In this document: in pieces, positions 10,453 to 23,439 of the stretch
Numbering within the stretch: position 1 is the first letter of the stretch
Layout of the letters: every line of letters begins with the position of its first letter
NCBI GenBank assembly: GCA_032622095.1
Contig: CP136061.1
Coordinates: forward strand, 13,161,287-13,225,286
From: Siphonodentalium dalli
Taxonomy: Eukaryota; Mollusca; Scaphopoda; Gadilida; Siphonodentaliidae
Direction of reading: 5' to 3'
Length of the DNA: 64,000 nt
The notes under the pieces: generated by a model
Seen by the model: only the letters and a program-made list of their open reading frames with translations
Database searches by the model: none
Told to the model about the DNA's origin: nothing
Translations under genes and position numbers: made by a program

Positions 10453-13286
10453 CATTTTTATATGGGCTAGAACCTGTTGATTCATCTACTATATCTCTAA
10501 ATGGAAGAAGAAAGCGATGGGCAAAAAAGTGTTTGGCTCGTCATTCCAGCATGATCCTATCGTTGCAAGTTCACGAAGTGCAAGAATATGTGGGGTGGGG
10601 AAGTGGGGAAAAGAGGGCCTTGTCGGTGTTTGACTTGCGGCGCTTTTTGCAGCCAATTTTGCAAATGCGCTGTGTATATTGTGAGCGGCCTTAGTTTTCG
10701 AGATACCCCAGCATGTACATTGGTAGAAAAATGTGTAACCAACGTTTTATGGAAGGTAAATCTATATATCATTTACGAAAATGATTCGTGGCCTTATCTG
10801 AATTGGCGGAAGCTATGTGTGGTAAGACTATTTGTGAGTTTTAGCAAATAACAGAATCATGACTATTCAGACAAACTGTCACTCGTCAACTCGGCACAAA
10901 AAATAGATCGTTGGACGTAGCACCCATATGGAATCAGGGAGCTAAATGTGTTCTAGAGCCGGGGAGCGAGTACACCGTGGAACCCTAAAGGTGAAGGTAA
11001 CTGAAGAATGACCTTCACCTGATACATGCGACACGTTATTAAAGGATGACATCGCGTTTATTTGATTTGTACATAATATCTAAATAATTTAAACTGGTGA
11101 ATGAATGGGGGAACGGATTTTTGTGAGCGGGAAATGTATTTAACTAGCTGTTGTAGATCTGGGTTTTTCCAGATCAAATTTGGCTGTGAGATAGCCCTGT
11201 CGTACACTTGGGGATTTATTTTAAAAAGTAAACACATGACCTATGATTTTTCTTGCATTTTCGTGATCAACTCGTGCCAATCTAGCTGGGTAAACATCAC
11301 TGGTGTGGCCTGCAGGCTTCAATTCAGCGAATTTGGCCGAAACGTTAACACTGTCGCCTATGGGAAACCATTTAGTTCCGTGATTCCATATGTTATCGTT
11401 TGGGGGGTGGAGCATTTCCTACCTAAAAATGTAAACCTTATTACAATAAATATACCCACAAATGTTGAGATAATAGGCAAAAATATAACCGGCCTCCCCA
11501 GTGCCATACAATTCAAAATAAAGCCATCACTGGCAATATGAACCAATAATGGTGAATAATGCGACGTATTTGGTTTTATTTAATATCAATCACACATAAG
11601 AAGTGTCAGATGCGAATTTCCATCCATATGCTCTGTTATAATTAAGAGTATCAAAATCCAAGATGGCATCCAACATGGTGGCCGATTTTAATTTTAACAC
11701 TTACTGAACTGCCATACGAAAATCAAGAAAACGGTATATCGCAGTGGTATATTTTATATTATTGTTATGACTACATAAATAACATTTCATCAAACTGTAG
11801 TTTCATCATTAATCCATTTATCAATTGATGAGATAAAAGGTAAAAACTTAACCCTCCCCAATGTCATAAAATTCGAAATTAATCCCATCGCCGGGAATCG
11901 GAACCAACGAATACGGAAGCCAGACAGAATACGTCTCATATATGGTATACAGTTTGCATCGATGTGTTGATTGTGTGCATATATTAGTAAACCGTAATGT
12001 GTTGCGTTTTCTTGGTGACGGATACCGAAAATGCCAAGAAAAATACAATTGCAGATGAATCTTTATCATATTTCAAATTGACTTTCTTGTACACTCGATA
12101 TGCGTGGTGTGGATGACTAATATAGTGTCTCTCGATCTCGCGGCATGTGGTCTGGTAATATCCTATATCATGTTCTAAATGTCCCACCCCCATGTATGAC
12201 ACATGTGTGACACGAATATGGTGTGTGTTCTATTCATACAAGGTTAGCGCTGCAAGAAATTTGCACTTATATGGACTTTGTTTCAAATATATGGAGAAAG
12301 ACAAACCAACAAACGTAACACAGGTTGCAATGTGACAATCTTCACTGGAAACATGCACGTTGGTGGTGCATTTATAATAATTGTCGTTCGATTGCATTCA
12401 TAGGCACGGCAATTTATAAGCAAACTATAGTATTTCACCGGAAAGCTATATATGCTTTGCCAATGATTCTTTATGACAGGTGGCTTTGAATTAGAAACAA
12501 TTTATAAATAACGACAAACAGTAAGATAGTAGCAAATATCTAAATACAACAGAAAGGATGACAGGCCTGGTTCTATTTGCAACAAACACTAGCCATCAGT
12601 CTTGAACTATATAAAATGTAGTGTTTATAGGGTTTGGTTTATGGCGCACTGGCCATATCATGGCATTGTATGTTTAATGGAGAAGGACATGCAGCGCAGA
12701 GTATTAATCTGGTCGCGAAATAAATTTACTACACACAGCACAGAAACCACACACCGCGACTTGCCCAAATATTCGAAAGTTATTTTCACTTAAAATCACA
12801 CATCAGTTCCGATCGGTATTCACAATTTTCGTTAATTTGGTGTCCGTATGGAGCTACAAGTAACTCAGAGTAAGTCAGCGTGGTGCAACTAAACACTTTT
12901 ATAAATGCCATGATATTGTGAGTAATTTGTGTTTGTCCAGAAAACATGGAAGTGTCATATTTAAGTGTCACATTGCTGAAATTGCATAGTTCCACATAGT
13001 CCCAGTCTTCTTGTACTAAAACCAGCTAAGATATTGGGATGGCGATTTGCTGTTTTTAGTCCCAGCCCGCTTGCATACCAATCCTATCACACGAGTTACG
13101 CCCACGATCTGTGGCGGGAATCTGTGGTGTATTTTACTCGATTTACCTAATGAATCAATACATGATGCTATATACATCGGAAAGAGAGACATATCATGGT
13201 CATAATGGTGTATAATAATCTAACTTTCATGTTAAATTACGCATAGAATATTCCGGTTGATTGTCACCAACATCGCTGTTTTTTCT
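10453..13286. other. No recognised gene; one degenerate duplicated segment
   Basis: Segments 11461-11548 and 11819-11907 are diverged direct copies that share CATACAATTCAAAATAAAGC-like and AACCAAYRA words. The 146-codon frame at 11101-11541 (+) ends inside the first copy and has no domain I recognise. Frames at 10380-10694 and 10588-10851 (+) are overlapping and unsupported. I see no splice-consistent gene. Confidence 0.35.
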
Positions 13287-13662
13287 GTTTGTTTACTTAA
13301 CTGAAAGCCGAACTCAGGTTCCGAAGAACTTCGGCATTGTCCGGTGTTTGTTTTGGCCGAGACGAATTTCGATACAAACAAAATGGCGGCCCCCATGATA
13401 TTCTAATGGTCATTGTGTTTACACTGTTTTAAACTGTGAGATGGTTATAATTCCCGTAATTTATTTAATGTATTACATTTATATCTTCAATATGTATTTA
13501 ATCTATGTAATAATTTATTTATTGTCACGTATAATTACGATTACAATGGAGAATTCATCGTGCGTGGTTGATTGAAAATCTACGGAATATTTTCACCGGA
13601 AAATGCCGAACGCAGTTCGCAAGGTCAACTGAGTTCGCATACTTTAAAAAATATGTAAACAC
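13287..13662. mobile_element. Candidate TIR MITE (CGAACTCAG...CTGAGTTCG)
   Basis: CGAACTCAGGTTCC then TCGGCATTGTCCGGTG on the left is mirrored by CACCGGAAAATGCCGA then CAACTGAGTTCG on the right. The imperfect inversion extends outward to GTTTAC/GTAAAC. The interior includes AAAATGGCGGC. No target duplication is clear. Confidence 0.5.
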
Positions 13663-14510
13663 TGCGGCAAAAGTTTCTTTTCACATTAAATTACCGCTTT
13701 CAATTCACAACCGATGTGGGTTTCAGATCAAATAGCATGTCTTCTGCGGAAACTATCCGTTTATTGTAGCAATTGTGATATTTTATTTCATATAATTGTG
13801 GTTTTATTTGAGCGGGTCACTAACGATTAACTCGTGTCAAAGGAGACCATGGGCCTGGAACTCGGACTAAGTTCCACATAGTATGAATCTTAATCAATGA
13901 AAATTGGTTAATTAGAAATGAATTTAAGATATGCCCTTGTCTCTGTATAGTGTATGGTCAACATGTCGTCATCGGAGCCATTGATGACATTTAGTCACTG
14001 AGCGCTAATTGATTGATTCACCATCAGAGCCCATGCAATCGGCAAACCTCCGTGATTTCCGTATACGCAAATATACTATTTCTGCAAGAACGATAATCCG
14101 AGAAGTTGCGATTGTATCAGAGCCATGTAACACTTGTGAATGAATACCTGCCCGCGAAGAGAGGCAAATGCTGCTCACCAATTTTAGATTAATGTATGAC
14201 GCTATGCTACTCCATTCCAAATATTAGAATTAAAAAGCCAAATTAATATGTGATATATACAATCAACTATCAGAGCAAACAAGGTGAAACCATTGGAACA
14301 GTTACTGAAGACTTCTAAATTGTGAGATTGATTCTTTTTACCATCAACTACAATCCTTAGTGGCGCATCTGTGCGGAAGTTTGTGACCGTGTGGTGGTTA
14401 AGGGGAAACGCACGGTTGCATAAATCCAGCCCAAAATGGTAAGATATTTTCAACAAAGAATTTCTCTGGATCTATCTGGCGAAAATCTTGAATTTCACTT
14501 ATCATCACTA
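13663..14510. other. No recognised gene
   Basis: Minus-strand frames at 14005-14220 and 14202-14456 overlap and show no recognisable domain. There is no repeat family match until the Helitron array begins. Confidence 0.35.
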
Positions 14511-15034
14511 TCTCATATATATTTTGAAGACCTCTGTCTGTCTGTATGTTTGTCTGTCATTAATACAAATCTACGATTCTCGACAGACCGGGACGAAACT
14601 TGGTACGTGTGTGTAGTTTGACCAGGCGGTGGACGTTGTCGTATTGGCGAGCCCGTGCGGCGCCCACTTCGCGCATGCGCAGACGAGATCTCGGAAACGG
14701 GTGGAGCTATCGACTTGAAATTTGGTATGTGAATGTATCTTGCCCCGGATACGAATTTTATCGGGTCGCCGAGCCCGTGCGACGCCAGCTTCGCGCATGC
14801 GCAGACCAGATCTCGCTCGCGCATGCGCAGACGAGATCTCGGAAACGGGTGGAGCTGTCGACTTGAAATTTGCTATGTGAATGTATCTTGCCCCGGATAC
14901 GAATTTTATCGGGTCGCCGAGCCCGTGCGACGCCATCTTCGCACATGCGCAGACCATATCTCGGAAACGGGTGGAGCTATCAACTTGAAATTTGGTTTTT
15001 GAATAGCCCGGACAACGTCGGGCTCATCGGCTAG
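14511..15034 (+). mobile_element. Helitron-like element A0 (first array member)
   Basis: It begins TCTCATATATATTTTGAAGA, preceded by A, as expected for A^T insertion. It ends with a CCCGGAC...GTCGGG hairpin, 7 nt and CTAG (15031-15034). The 3' half holds direct units of about 122 bp with the landmarks GCGCATGCGCAGAC, TCGGAAACGGGTGGAGCTAT and GGATACGAATTTTATCGGGT. No Rep/helicase coding is present, so it is non-autonomous. Helitron assignment rests on terminal structure only. Confidence 0.7.
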
Positions 15035-15892
15035 TCTATTATATATTTTGAAAGATCTGTGTGTGTGTGTATGTGTTTGTTTGTGTGTTTGAAATCGATG
15101 GACTCGAAAACGACTAAGCCAATTTCGATGAAATTTGGTATTTTATGGTATTTTCGGCCGGAGACGAACATAGGCATATTTATTTGTCCGTGCGAGGTCA
15201 ACTTTTCACGTGCGGAGGTCAAATCTGTTTTTACGCCGTTTTGCGCTAATATATTTCAGTTCGGTGCTCACAAATCGATACGATATAGCGCGAATAATAA
15301 ATTGCCAGTCATATAATTTGCACGGTTAGAATCTGTGTGGCTTCATCTTTCCAACGATATATAATATGTATGTATCCGTTTTAGTTATCTGCCTCAATTA
15401 TTAGGTACAAGTGGTGCGATCTTTTATCAGGATAAAATCAATGCGTAAATTCTATGACGTCGTCAGAGGTCATAAAGTTAGATTACGTTAACTCTCACCC
15501 TGCCGATGCATTTGACTGTGTCGCGTTAACTCATCACCGGTCGAGGTATCCGCAAATGACATTGGGCTATATATCTCGGAAACGGGTGTAGCTATCGACT
15601 TGAAATTTGGTATGTGAATGTATCTTGCCCCGGATACGAATTTTATCGGGTCGCCGAGCACGTGCGACGCCAGCTTCGCGCATGCGCAGACGAGATCTCG
15701 CAAACGGGTTGAGATATTGACTTTAAATTTGGTATGTGAATGTATCTTGCCCCGGATACGAATTTTATCGGGTCGCCGAGCACGTGCGACACCAGCTTCG
15801 CGCATGCGCAGACCAGATCTAGGAAACGGGTGGAGCAATCGACTTGAAATTTGGTTTTTTAATAGCCCGGACGAAGTCGGGTCACCTTCTAG
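15035..15892 (+). mobile_element. Helitron-like element A1 (complete, 858 bp)
   Basis: It starts TCTATTATATATTTTGAAAG immediately after the CTAG of A0, with no intervening base, and ends CCCGGACGAAGTCGGG, 7 nt, CTAG. A (GT)n run follows the 5' end. Two ~122-bp units lie near the 3' end. At 15471-15479 it carries the unoccupied CATAAAGTT that is duplicated around the insertion in A2. Confidence 0.75.
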
Positions 15893-17856
15893 TCTATTAT
15901 ATATTTTGAAAGATCTGTGTGTGTATGTGTTTGTTTGTGTGTTTGAAATCGATGGACTCGAAAACGACTAAGCCAATTTCGATGAAATTTGGTATTTTAG
16001 GGTGTTTTCGGCCGGAGACGAACATAGGCATATTTATTTGTCCGTGCGAGGTCAACTTTTCACGTGCGGAGGTCAAATCTGTTTTTACGCCGTTTTGCGC
16101 TAATATATTTCAGTTCGGTGCTCACAAATCGATACGATATAGCGCGAATAATAAATTGCCAGTCATATAATTTGCACGGTTAGAATCTGTGTGGCTTCAT
16201 CTTTCCAACGATATATAATATGTATGTATCCGTTTTAGTTATCTGCCTCAATTATTAGGTACAAGTGGTACGATGCTTTTATCAGGATAAAATCAATGCG
16301 TAAATTCTATGACGTCGTCAGAGGTCATAAAGTTGGTGAGCGTGAGAAGGAACCCCAACCGGGAAGGTCTGGATTTATGACCTTGACCGAATAATTTGTG
16401 ACGTCACATTCAATGTGATTGAGTGCGCTGTCATTTCAAGTTCAAAACATGACGAAAATGAGCGATTAAAACATACGAATTAGTCTATATAATAAAATAA
16501 TTATATAATAGGATCTAGATGCAACATGGACCAGTGAATATGTCGTTACATGGATTATATATGCTACCGTAAGTCGCCGTAGATTTAGATTAAATGAACA
16601 TTTTGCAGCGAAATTTGTGATTGTTTCGTTGAGTCTATTTTAGCACTGTAACACTCATTACAATGTTAAAAACTATGGCAGCTAAATTATCGGAATTATT
16701 TAGGCCTATGGCAGTCTATCCAAATTGATGGCGTTTTATGCATACGATCTCAAACAATGGCATGGAATAAATAGTGGCGTTGGAGCAATGCTGAGGTGGC
16801 GGATTGATTGGGGGGGGGGGGGGGGTGATAAAACGGGTAAACACTAAAAAAGGTAAATTCAAAATAATGAATAAATGATAAGTTATAGGTTTAGTTTATA
16901 GTATACCCCAGTCCACAGTGAACGCATCCTGGAACATTGAATTGTCAGTCGCGGTGATTAAGTGAATTGGCACAATCATTTAAATCAGAAATGCTAATTA
17001 AGATCCAAATGCTAAGATAAAATAATCTAATAATATAAAATTTTGTCATTTTCTTCGATTATTTTCTTTTTTTAATCATGTTGTTTAAAAAAAAAAAAAA
17101 TATAATAATAAGGCCTTTGTTTACTGTAACCCACCAGCCCCTATTTATATTCAGATATCCACCCCTACTAAATGTATTCCCCCCCCCCCCCACCCCGCTA
17201 AAATTGTACTCAGCTCAGCTCTAATTTCTTATCGCATTATTTTTATCTCTGTTAAATTAGGTGCCAAATCATTTCAAAATTTGCAGATTTCTTTCTCTTG
17301 ACTTACTACTACTAGTACATCTGTATACACCCTGATAGTTTAAGAACCCTTTTATTTTTGTATTTAATGTGCAATTGGTACTGATATTAAAAAACCTCCT
17401 TGGCTATGGGGTAACTTGATTGCAAAGCAAATAAAGAAGACACATGTAGTAGTTTTCAAGTTTTGGGGGTTATAATGCAGTATGTAAAAACTTAAAAGTT
17501 CCCACACTATGTGAGTATGTGTGGCTATAAATAAGAATACATTCCATAACATTAGATTAAAAATGTTCATAGATTTGTAGGCAAGATTCAACTAATGCCC
17601 ATTGTTATTCCCCTTCAAATGAATTGGGGTTGCCTGGGATGGCACATGCACCACCTGAAAATAAGCCTAGAACATCAACCAAACACATACATTATAGCAT
17701 ATTATTCTAGGTATTGGAAATTATAAATGAAGCCTAAATGAAGGCAAATTATTGTGTAATCCATTTGTTTCTTTCCTTATGTCCCTGTATGGCCCAGACA
17801 CTGCTGATGTCTGGGATAAGCACACGCTGGGTATGTTCCTCAATAGATGGAGTATT

Positions 17857-18995
17857 CACCCCTGGTTAAGTGGTACTGCTAATTTGCTATGCTGCTGGTG
17901 GATCCTGATGAATTGATATGATGCTGGTAGCCTAGTGGTAGGGCAAACCGATGCTGTTAAAAAGTACTGGTATCTATACTAATACCAACCAATTCTGTTT
18001 CTTTGTTTGTCAATTAAATCAGAATATTTGCCATTGACATCATAATCAGATAATGATCAGATGTCTTAAAAGGGCACTAAGTATTCATGATTAAATTTAA
18101 TTAAATAATTAATTACATACCTGTACCTAAAACAGTTGGACCCATGGAGCTGAAAATTGTTACATAGGTTTAAGTCTGCTGGTATCAGACGACTTACAGT
18201 TACAGGGGAAATAATAAACAATTTTAATTAAATAGTTAATCATATCCCTAAAATGATTGGACCATGGTCACTGAAAATATGTATGCAGGGGTAAATTGAC
18301 CCATGGGGTACCATTGGAGAGGTGCCGACAGTGCTGTTGACCATAAAGGGGAACTTAAAAGTTTTATTAAATATCATATAATTATAAGCAATAAATAAAA
18401 TCAGCTTAGACGATATGTAGGAAAATTTGTATACATGGGTCACCTGACCAGGGGAATATCATGAGATAGGCACCTTTGACCTCAGATGACATAAACAGGG
18501 ACTAATAAATTATATTAACATAGATGATCAACGAAGCGTGTTTATTATCAGCTCAAACCCCAGCTAGTGTTTTCTAAAGTTGTAAATTCCACAGTGTTAG
18601 GCCAGAGCGATTTGAAAAAAAGACAGAGTTCGTATGAAACATCCAAGAACATGACAATTTTTAAATATTTTAATAATGGCTGTGCTGGTGCTTACAAAAT
18701 GACAGGAATTGATATCTCAGATATGGTCGGATTGTTACAAATAATACAGCCTTTAATAACATATATTACAATATACAGCACCGGTTCATGTTTTTGAATG
18801 TTTTATACATATAATGGCTTTTCCTCGATTTGTTCAGATAAACCAAAGATCATGAAAATAACAACAAGATAAGTTGAACGTATTAAACACTACTTTTTCA
18901 AATATTGACATTTGTTTGCATACCAGCATCATAGAAAGCAGGACCCACCAGCATCATAGCAAATTAGCAGGACTACTTAACCACTAACCAGAGGT
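17857..18995. mobile_element. 1.14-kb TIR element nested in the Mutator-like element
   Basis: The left end CACCCCTGGTTAAGTGG then CTGCTAATTTGCTATGCTGC is mirrored by the right end GCATCATAGCAAATTAGCAG then CTTAACCACTAACCAGAGGTG. Inside, a unit of about 130 bp (AATTAAATARTTAATYAYAT then GGACCATGG) is repeated two to three times in degenerate form. Frames at 18240-18443 (-) and 18567-18797 (+) have no recognisable product. 5925-6062 is a short relative. No clear target duplication is seen. Confidence 0.65.
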
Positions 18996-19707
18996 GAGAT
19001 TGTAGTTATATTTTGTATATGATTGGTCTCAAGTTACCATATATCCTAGGTACTTTTCTGTGTATCAATTTACACTCAATTAGCCAAAGCTTGGTTAAGC
19101 AAAAATATAAAACGGTCCACAAAAAAAAATACAAACCAGTCCCAGCTCAACAAAAATAGCCAATATGAGATCTATCAGAATGTATGAAGAATTAAAGATG
19201 TAACTAAGATAAAGAAATTTTATAATGTTGATCAAGCTGGTACGTAATTTAAAAGAGAGATAAAAGACTGTGACAAGAAATTTGAGCTTGGTGATTAGTA
19301 CATTGGGGGGGGGGGGGGGGGCAATTAAATTGGGGCAGAGGTCTAAATTAGTAGCGGTGGGTTACCAGAATCATTACTATTTTGTTTTAGCCTGAACAGT
19401 GCACTGAAGCCCAAATAAAGTATATATATGAAAAAGGCATCCCATACATGCTACTGCTGTAGTACTTGTATTACACTTACGCTACCGGTAACACATGTCT
19501 GAGTTACTTATTGCCAAATTTGCCATTACACCGTAACCCCTCCATCCCCCACGCCACCATTCATTTTCAAACAGTTTACATTCAGTGACTCTAGTATAGG
19601 GATGTTGGTGTAGATATAGGGTTTTCATTGGCACCCCCACCCCCTGAACACTTTGGTAGACATTTTACAGATGGTACTTAAACATTTTCATACTTTTTGT
19701 CTTAATC

Positions 19708-20130
19708 TTAAAGGTACTCAATCCGAGTCCCCATATCAACAAGTTACAACTGAACAACATTTCTTCAAAATACGCTTTTGTTATCAGAATCGATCAATTA
19801 CAACATAATAATGCTAACGGCTGTCAACTATGGTATAAAATTTCTCAAAATGTGTTATTTATCAACATGTTGTTCAACAAAATTTGGCCATATTACCACT
19901 TGATTTTTAGAGTTATCCATCTTCATCCACTGCTTCATCCGCAATATTGTCCAAGACCGTTGGTTTGACGAATATTTTCTGGGCCACAAATAATTACACA
20001 TTTCGAGAAATAACAAATTTCAAAAATCGATATCTGATCAACCTGACCTTTGATGGGTGGGTTTCTCAACTCAATAAATCCCCAAAGAAATAGTCATCTG
20101 GGAGCATTAATTCGGATTATGCATCTTTAA
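19708..20130 (+). mobile_element. TTAAAG-terminated element, single complete copy
   Basis: The ends TTAAAGGTACTCAATCCG and CGGATTATGCATCTTTAA are imperfect inverted repeats. The body aligns with both halves of the pair at 6654-7610. It shows that the pair is two units rather than one long palindrome. Confidence 0.75.
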
Positions 20131-21066
20131 AACAACAAATTTTACACTAAATTAAATACTGTTTGGAAATTCAAGCTATCAGTTTCAGATTCAGAACAGT
20201 TTCAACTACTTTCAGTATCTGAATCTGTTTTTGGTCTGAAATTTCCAAAGGTGTACTTGTGAGTTGTGTCAGGTACAAATTTCCAATTGTTGACATTGTT
20301 TACCAAAGTTGGAGATTAGACAGTCATTTAACGGTGTCACGGCACTCACCCACCCCACTTCACTTTTCAAAGACCGTGAAGTGATGAGAAGTCTTATTTA
20401 AAATTGAAAATCCTCACCAATGTTACTGTCACTGACTCACTCGTCGACTGAAATTGGCCATAAGTTGGCATAACATTAACAATGTGTCAAATTAATGTAA
20501 GTATCTAACTTTTATTTTATTTAATCATGGTTGGTCGAATACATATGCTCTAAATAGATCGTGATTTATAACCGATTGTTAATGTTATTGAACATTCAGT
20601 TATTTCAGTATTCAGCTTTTCAAGTTCAAATCGGCATCTTCAAAACTTTGTTGATATCCGCGCACCGTTAATGCTGGATAGCCTGCGACGAAAGACCATC
20701 CTGTTAGATTTGTGCGCATGCGTAAATCGGACCTTCCCCGGTTGGGGTTCCTTCTCACGCTTACCCATAAAGTTAGATTACGTTAACTCTCACCCTGCCG
20801 ATGCATTTGACTGTGTCGCGTTAACTCATCACCGGCCGAGGTATCCGCAAATGACATTGGGCTATATATCTCGGAAACGGGTGTAGCTATCGACTTGAAA
20901 TTTGGTATGTGAATGTATCTTGCCCCGGATACGAATTTTATCGGGTCGCCGAGCACGTGCGACACCAGCTTCGCGCATGCGCAGACCAGATCTAGGAAAC
21001 GGGTGGAGCAATCGACTTGAAATTTGGTTTTTTTAATAGCCCGGACGAAGTCGGGTCACCTTCTAG

Positions 21067-22261
21067 TCTATACTATATATTTTGAGACTTCGTATATATA
21101 TGTGTGTGTATATATGTGTGTACTTCATAGAATCCAAAACGCGTGTACAGATTGAGATCAAATTTCGTATGTAAGTGTAAAATCCCACCGACACCGCCGT
21201 AATCGTGTTTTCGAGAAGCTCTGAGCACCCTTTATCCACTCCCAGTCATCGAAATCAGCTCAAACGGCACGGCCGGGGTTAATAACGTCATTATATATAT
21301 ATATGAAGTCAGAGTCTCCAAAGTTGTACCGGAACAAACACGTGTTTACGTCGTCTTGGGGGTCCACGATGGGAGTCTGACTTCAATGCAATGTTATCGC
21401 TCGAAACACGTGTTTACTTCGTGTTGAGGTTCACGATGGGAGTCTGACAATTGTTATCGCTCGAAATAGTACATTAGGACGGGAACGGCTGGACAGATTG
21501 AGCTCAAACTTCCTATCTAAAGGTAAAATCCCACGTACGATGTCGTCCACGCGTTTTCCAGAAGCTCCGAGCACCCGTACTCCACTCCCAGTCATAAAAA
21601 TCAGCTCAAACGGCACGGTCGGGGTTAATAACGTCATTATATATATATATATACGAAGTCAACGTTATTAGCATCTGCATTGAGTGCATTTCCTAGAACG
21701 CAACACGTGTTTTACGTCGTCTTGAGGTTCACGATGGGAGTCATTTCAATGCAATGTTATCGCTCGAAACACGTGTTTTACTTCGTGTTGAGGTTCACGA
21801 TGGGAGTCTGACATTTCAATGCAATGTTATCGCTCGAAATATTATGCAGAAAGGCAGATCTCGGAAACGGGTGGAGCTATCGACCTGAAATTTGCTATGT
21901 GAATGTATCTTGCACCGGGTACAAATTTTATCGGGTCGCCGAGCCCATGCGACGCCCGTGCAGCGCATGCGCAGACGAGATCTCGGAAACGGGTGGAGCT
22001 ATCGACTTGAAATTTGCTATGTGAATGTATCTTGGGCCGGGTACAAATTTGATCGGGTCGCCGAGCCCGTGCGACGCCAGCTTCGCGCATGCGCAGACCA
22101 GATCTCGGAAACGGGTGGAGCTACTGGGTACAATTTTTTCTTATTGAAACGCGTGGAGCTAAAAATAAAAAAAAAATATAAACAAATGTCACAATTAACT
22201 CATTGAAAAACAAAAAATGTCATGTTTCGGACAAGCCGCCGGTGGCGGGCTACCCTGCTAG
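21067..22261 (+). mobile_element. Helitron-like element B1 (1195 bp)
   Basis: It starts TCTATACTATATATTTTGAG directly after the CTAG of A2. It ends with the GCCGCC-GGT-GGCGGGC hairpin, TACCCTG and CTAG. The interior carries repeated CACGTGTTT/ACGATGGGAGTCTGAC blocks, two (TA)n runs and the same GCGCATGCGCAGAC units as the A type. No enzyme is encoded; frames inside (for example 21842-22090) are repeat-derived. Confidence 0.75.
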
Positions 22262-23439
22262 TCTATCTATCTATCTATACTATATATTTTGAGACTTCGT
22301 ATATATATGTGTGTGTATATATGTGTGTACTTCATAGAATCCAAAACGCGTGTACAGATTGAGATCAAATTTCGTATGTAAGTGTAAAATCCCACCGACA
22401 CCGCCGTAATCGTGTTTTCGAGAAGCTCTGAGCACCCTTTATCCACTCCCAGTCATCGAAATCAGCTCAAACGGCACGGCCGGGGTTAATAACGTCATTA
22501 TATATATATATGAAGTCAGAGTCTCCAAAGTTATACCGGAACAAACACGTGTTTACGTCGTCTTGGGGGTCCACGATGGGAGTCTGACTTCAATGCAATG
22601 TTATCGCTCGAAACACGTGTTTACTTCGTGTTGAGGTTCACGATGGGAGTCTGACAATTGTTATCGCTCGAAATAGTACATTAGGACGGGAACGGCTGGA
22701 CAGATTGAGCTCAAACTTCCTATCTAAAGGTAAAATCCACGTACGATGTCGTCCACGCGTTTTCCAGAAGCTCCGAGCACCCGTACTCCACTCCCAGTCA
22801 TAAAAATCAGCTCAAACGGCACGGCCGGGGTTAATAACGTCATTATATATATATATACGAAGTCAACGTTATTAGCATCTGCATTGAGTGCATTTCCTAG
22901 AACGCAACACGTGTTTTACGTCGTCTTGAGGTTCACGATGGGAGTCATTTCAATGCAATGTTATCGCTCGAAACACGTGTTTACTTCGTGTTGAGGTTCA
23001 CGATGGGAGTCTGACATTTCAATGCAATGTTATCGCTCTCGGAAACGGGTGGAGCTATCGATCTGAAATTTGCTATGTGAATGTATCTTGCACCGGGTAC
23101 AAATTTTATCGGATCGCCGAGCCCATGCGACGCCCGTGTAGCGCATGCGCAGACGAGATCTCGGAAACGGGTGGAGCTATCGACTTGAAATTTGCTATGT
23201 GAATGTATCTTGGGCCGGGTACAAATTTGATCGGGTCGCCGAGCCCGTGCGACGCCAGCTTCGCGCATGCGCAGACCAGATCTCGGAAACGGGTGGAGCT
23301 ACCGGGTACAATTGTTTCTTATTGAAACGCGTGGAGCTAAACATTAAAAAAATATATAAACAAATGTCACAATTAACTCATTGAAAAACAAAAAATGTCA
23401 TGTTTCGGACAAGCCGCCGGTGGCGGGCTATCCTGCTAG
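22262..23439 (+). mobile_element. Helitron-like element B2 (1178 bp)
   Basis: It abuts B1. The 5' start has an expanded (TCTA)4 run before TACTATATATTTTGAG. Body and 3' hairpin-CTAG are as in B1. It lacks about 27 bp present in B1 around the GAAATATTATGCAGAAAGGC segment (23040). Confidence 0.75.

Larger units (their letters stand above)
16335..20765. mobile_element. Mutator-like TIR element with 9-bp TSD, 4431 bp, nested insertions
   Basis: The left end GGTGAGCGTGAGAAGGAACC and the complement of the right end GGTAAGCGTGAGAAGGAACC continue as CCAACCGGG(G)AAGGTC, giving a TIR of about 35 bp. CATAAAGTT flanks both sides (16326-16334, 20766-20774), and the same site is intact in neighbouring A1. 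A 9-bp duplication with longer TIRs fits Mutator/MULE elements (family inference). I find no transposase. The interior holds an element at 17857-18995, another at 19708-20130, and poly-G/C tracts near 16811, 17181 and 19304. Confidence 0.75.
15893..21066 (+). mobile_element. Helitron-like element A2, split by a 4.43-kb insertion
   Basis: The 5' part (15893-16334) is nearly identical to 15035-15479 of A1. The 3' part (20766-21066) resumes the same sequence and ends in the hairpin plus CTAG. Without the insertion and one copy of the target duplication it is about 734 bp. It is shorter than A1 because it has one ~122-bp unit instead of two. Confidence 0.75.

Noticed and set aside
10588-10851. 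Cysteine-rich frame (CLTCGAFCSQFCKC) resembling a zinc-binding motif
   Set aside because: Cysteine spacing fits no family I know, and overlapping frames on both strands are equally open.
11101-11541. 146-codon frame, the longest outside obvious arrays
   Set aside because: No recognisable domain or splice support, and its 3' part is a dispersed duplicated segment; kept only as unassigned sequence.
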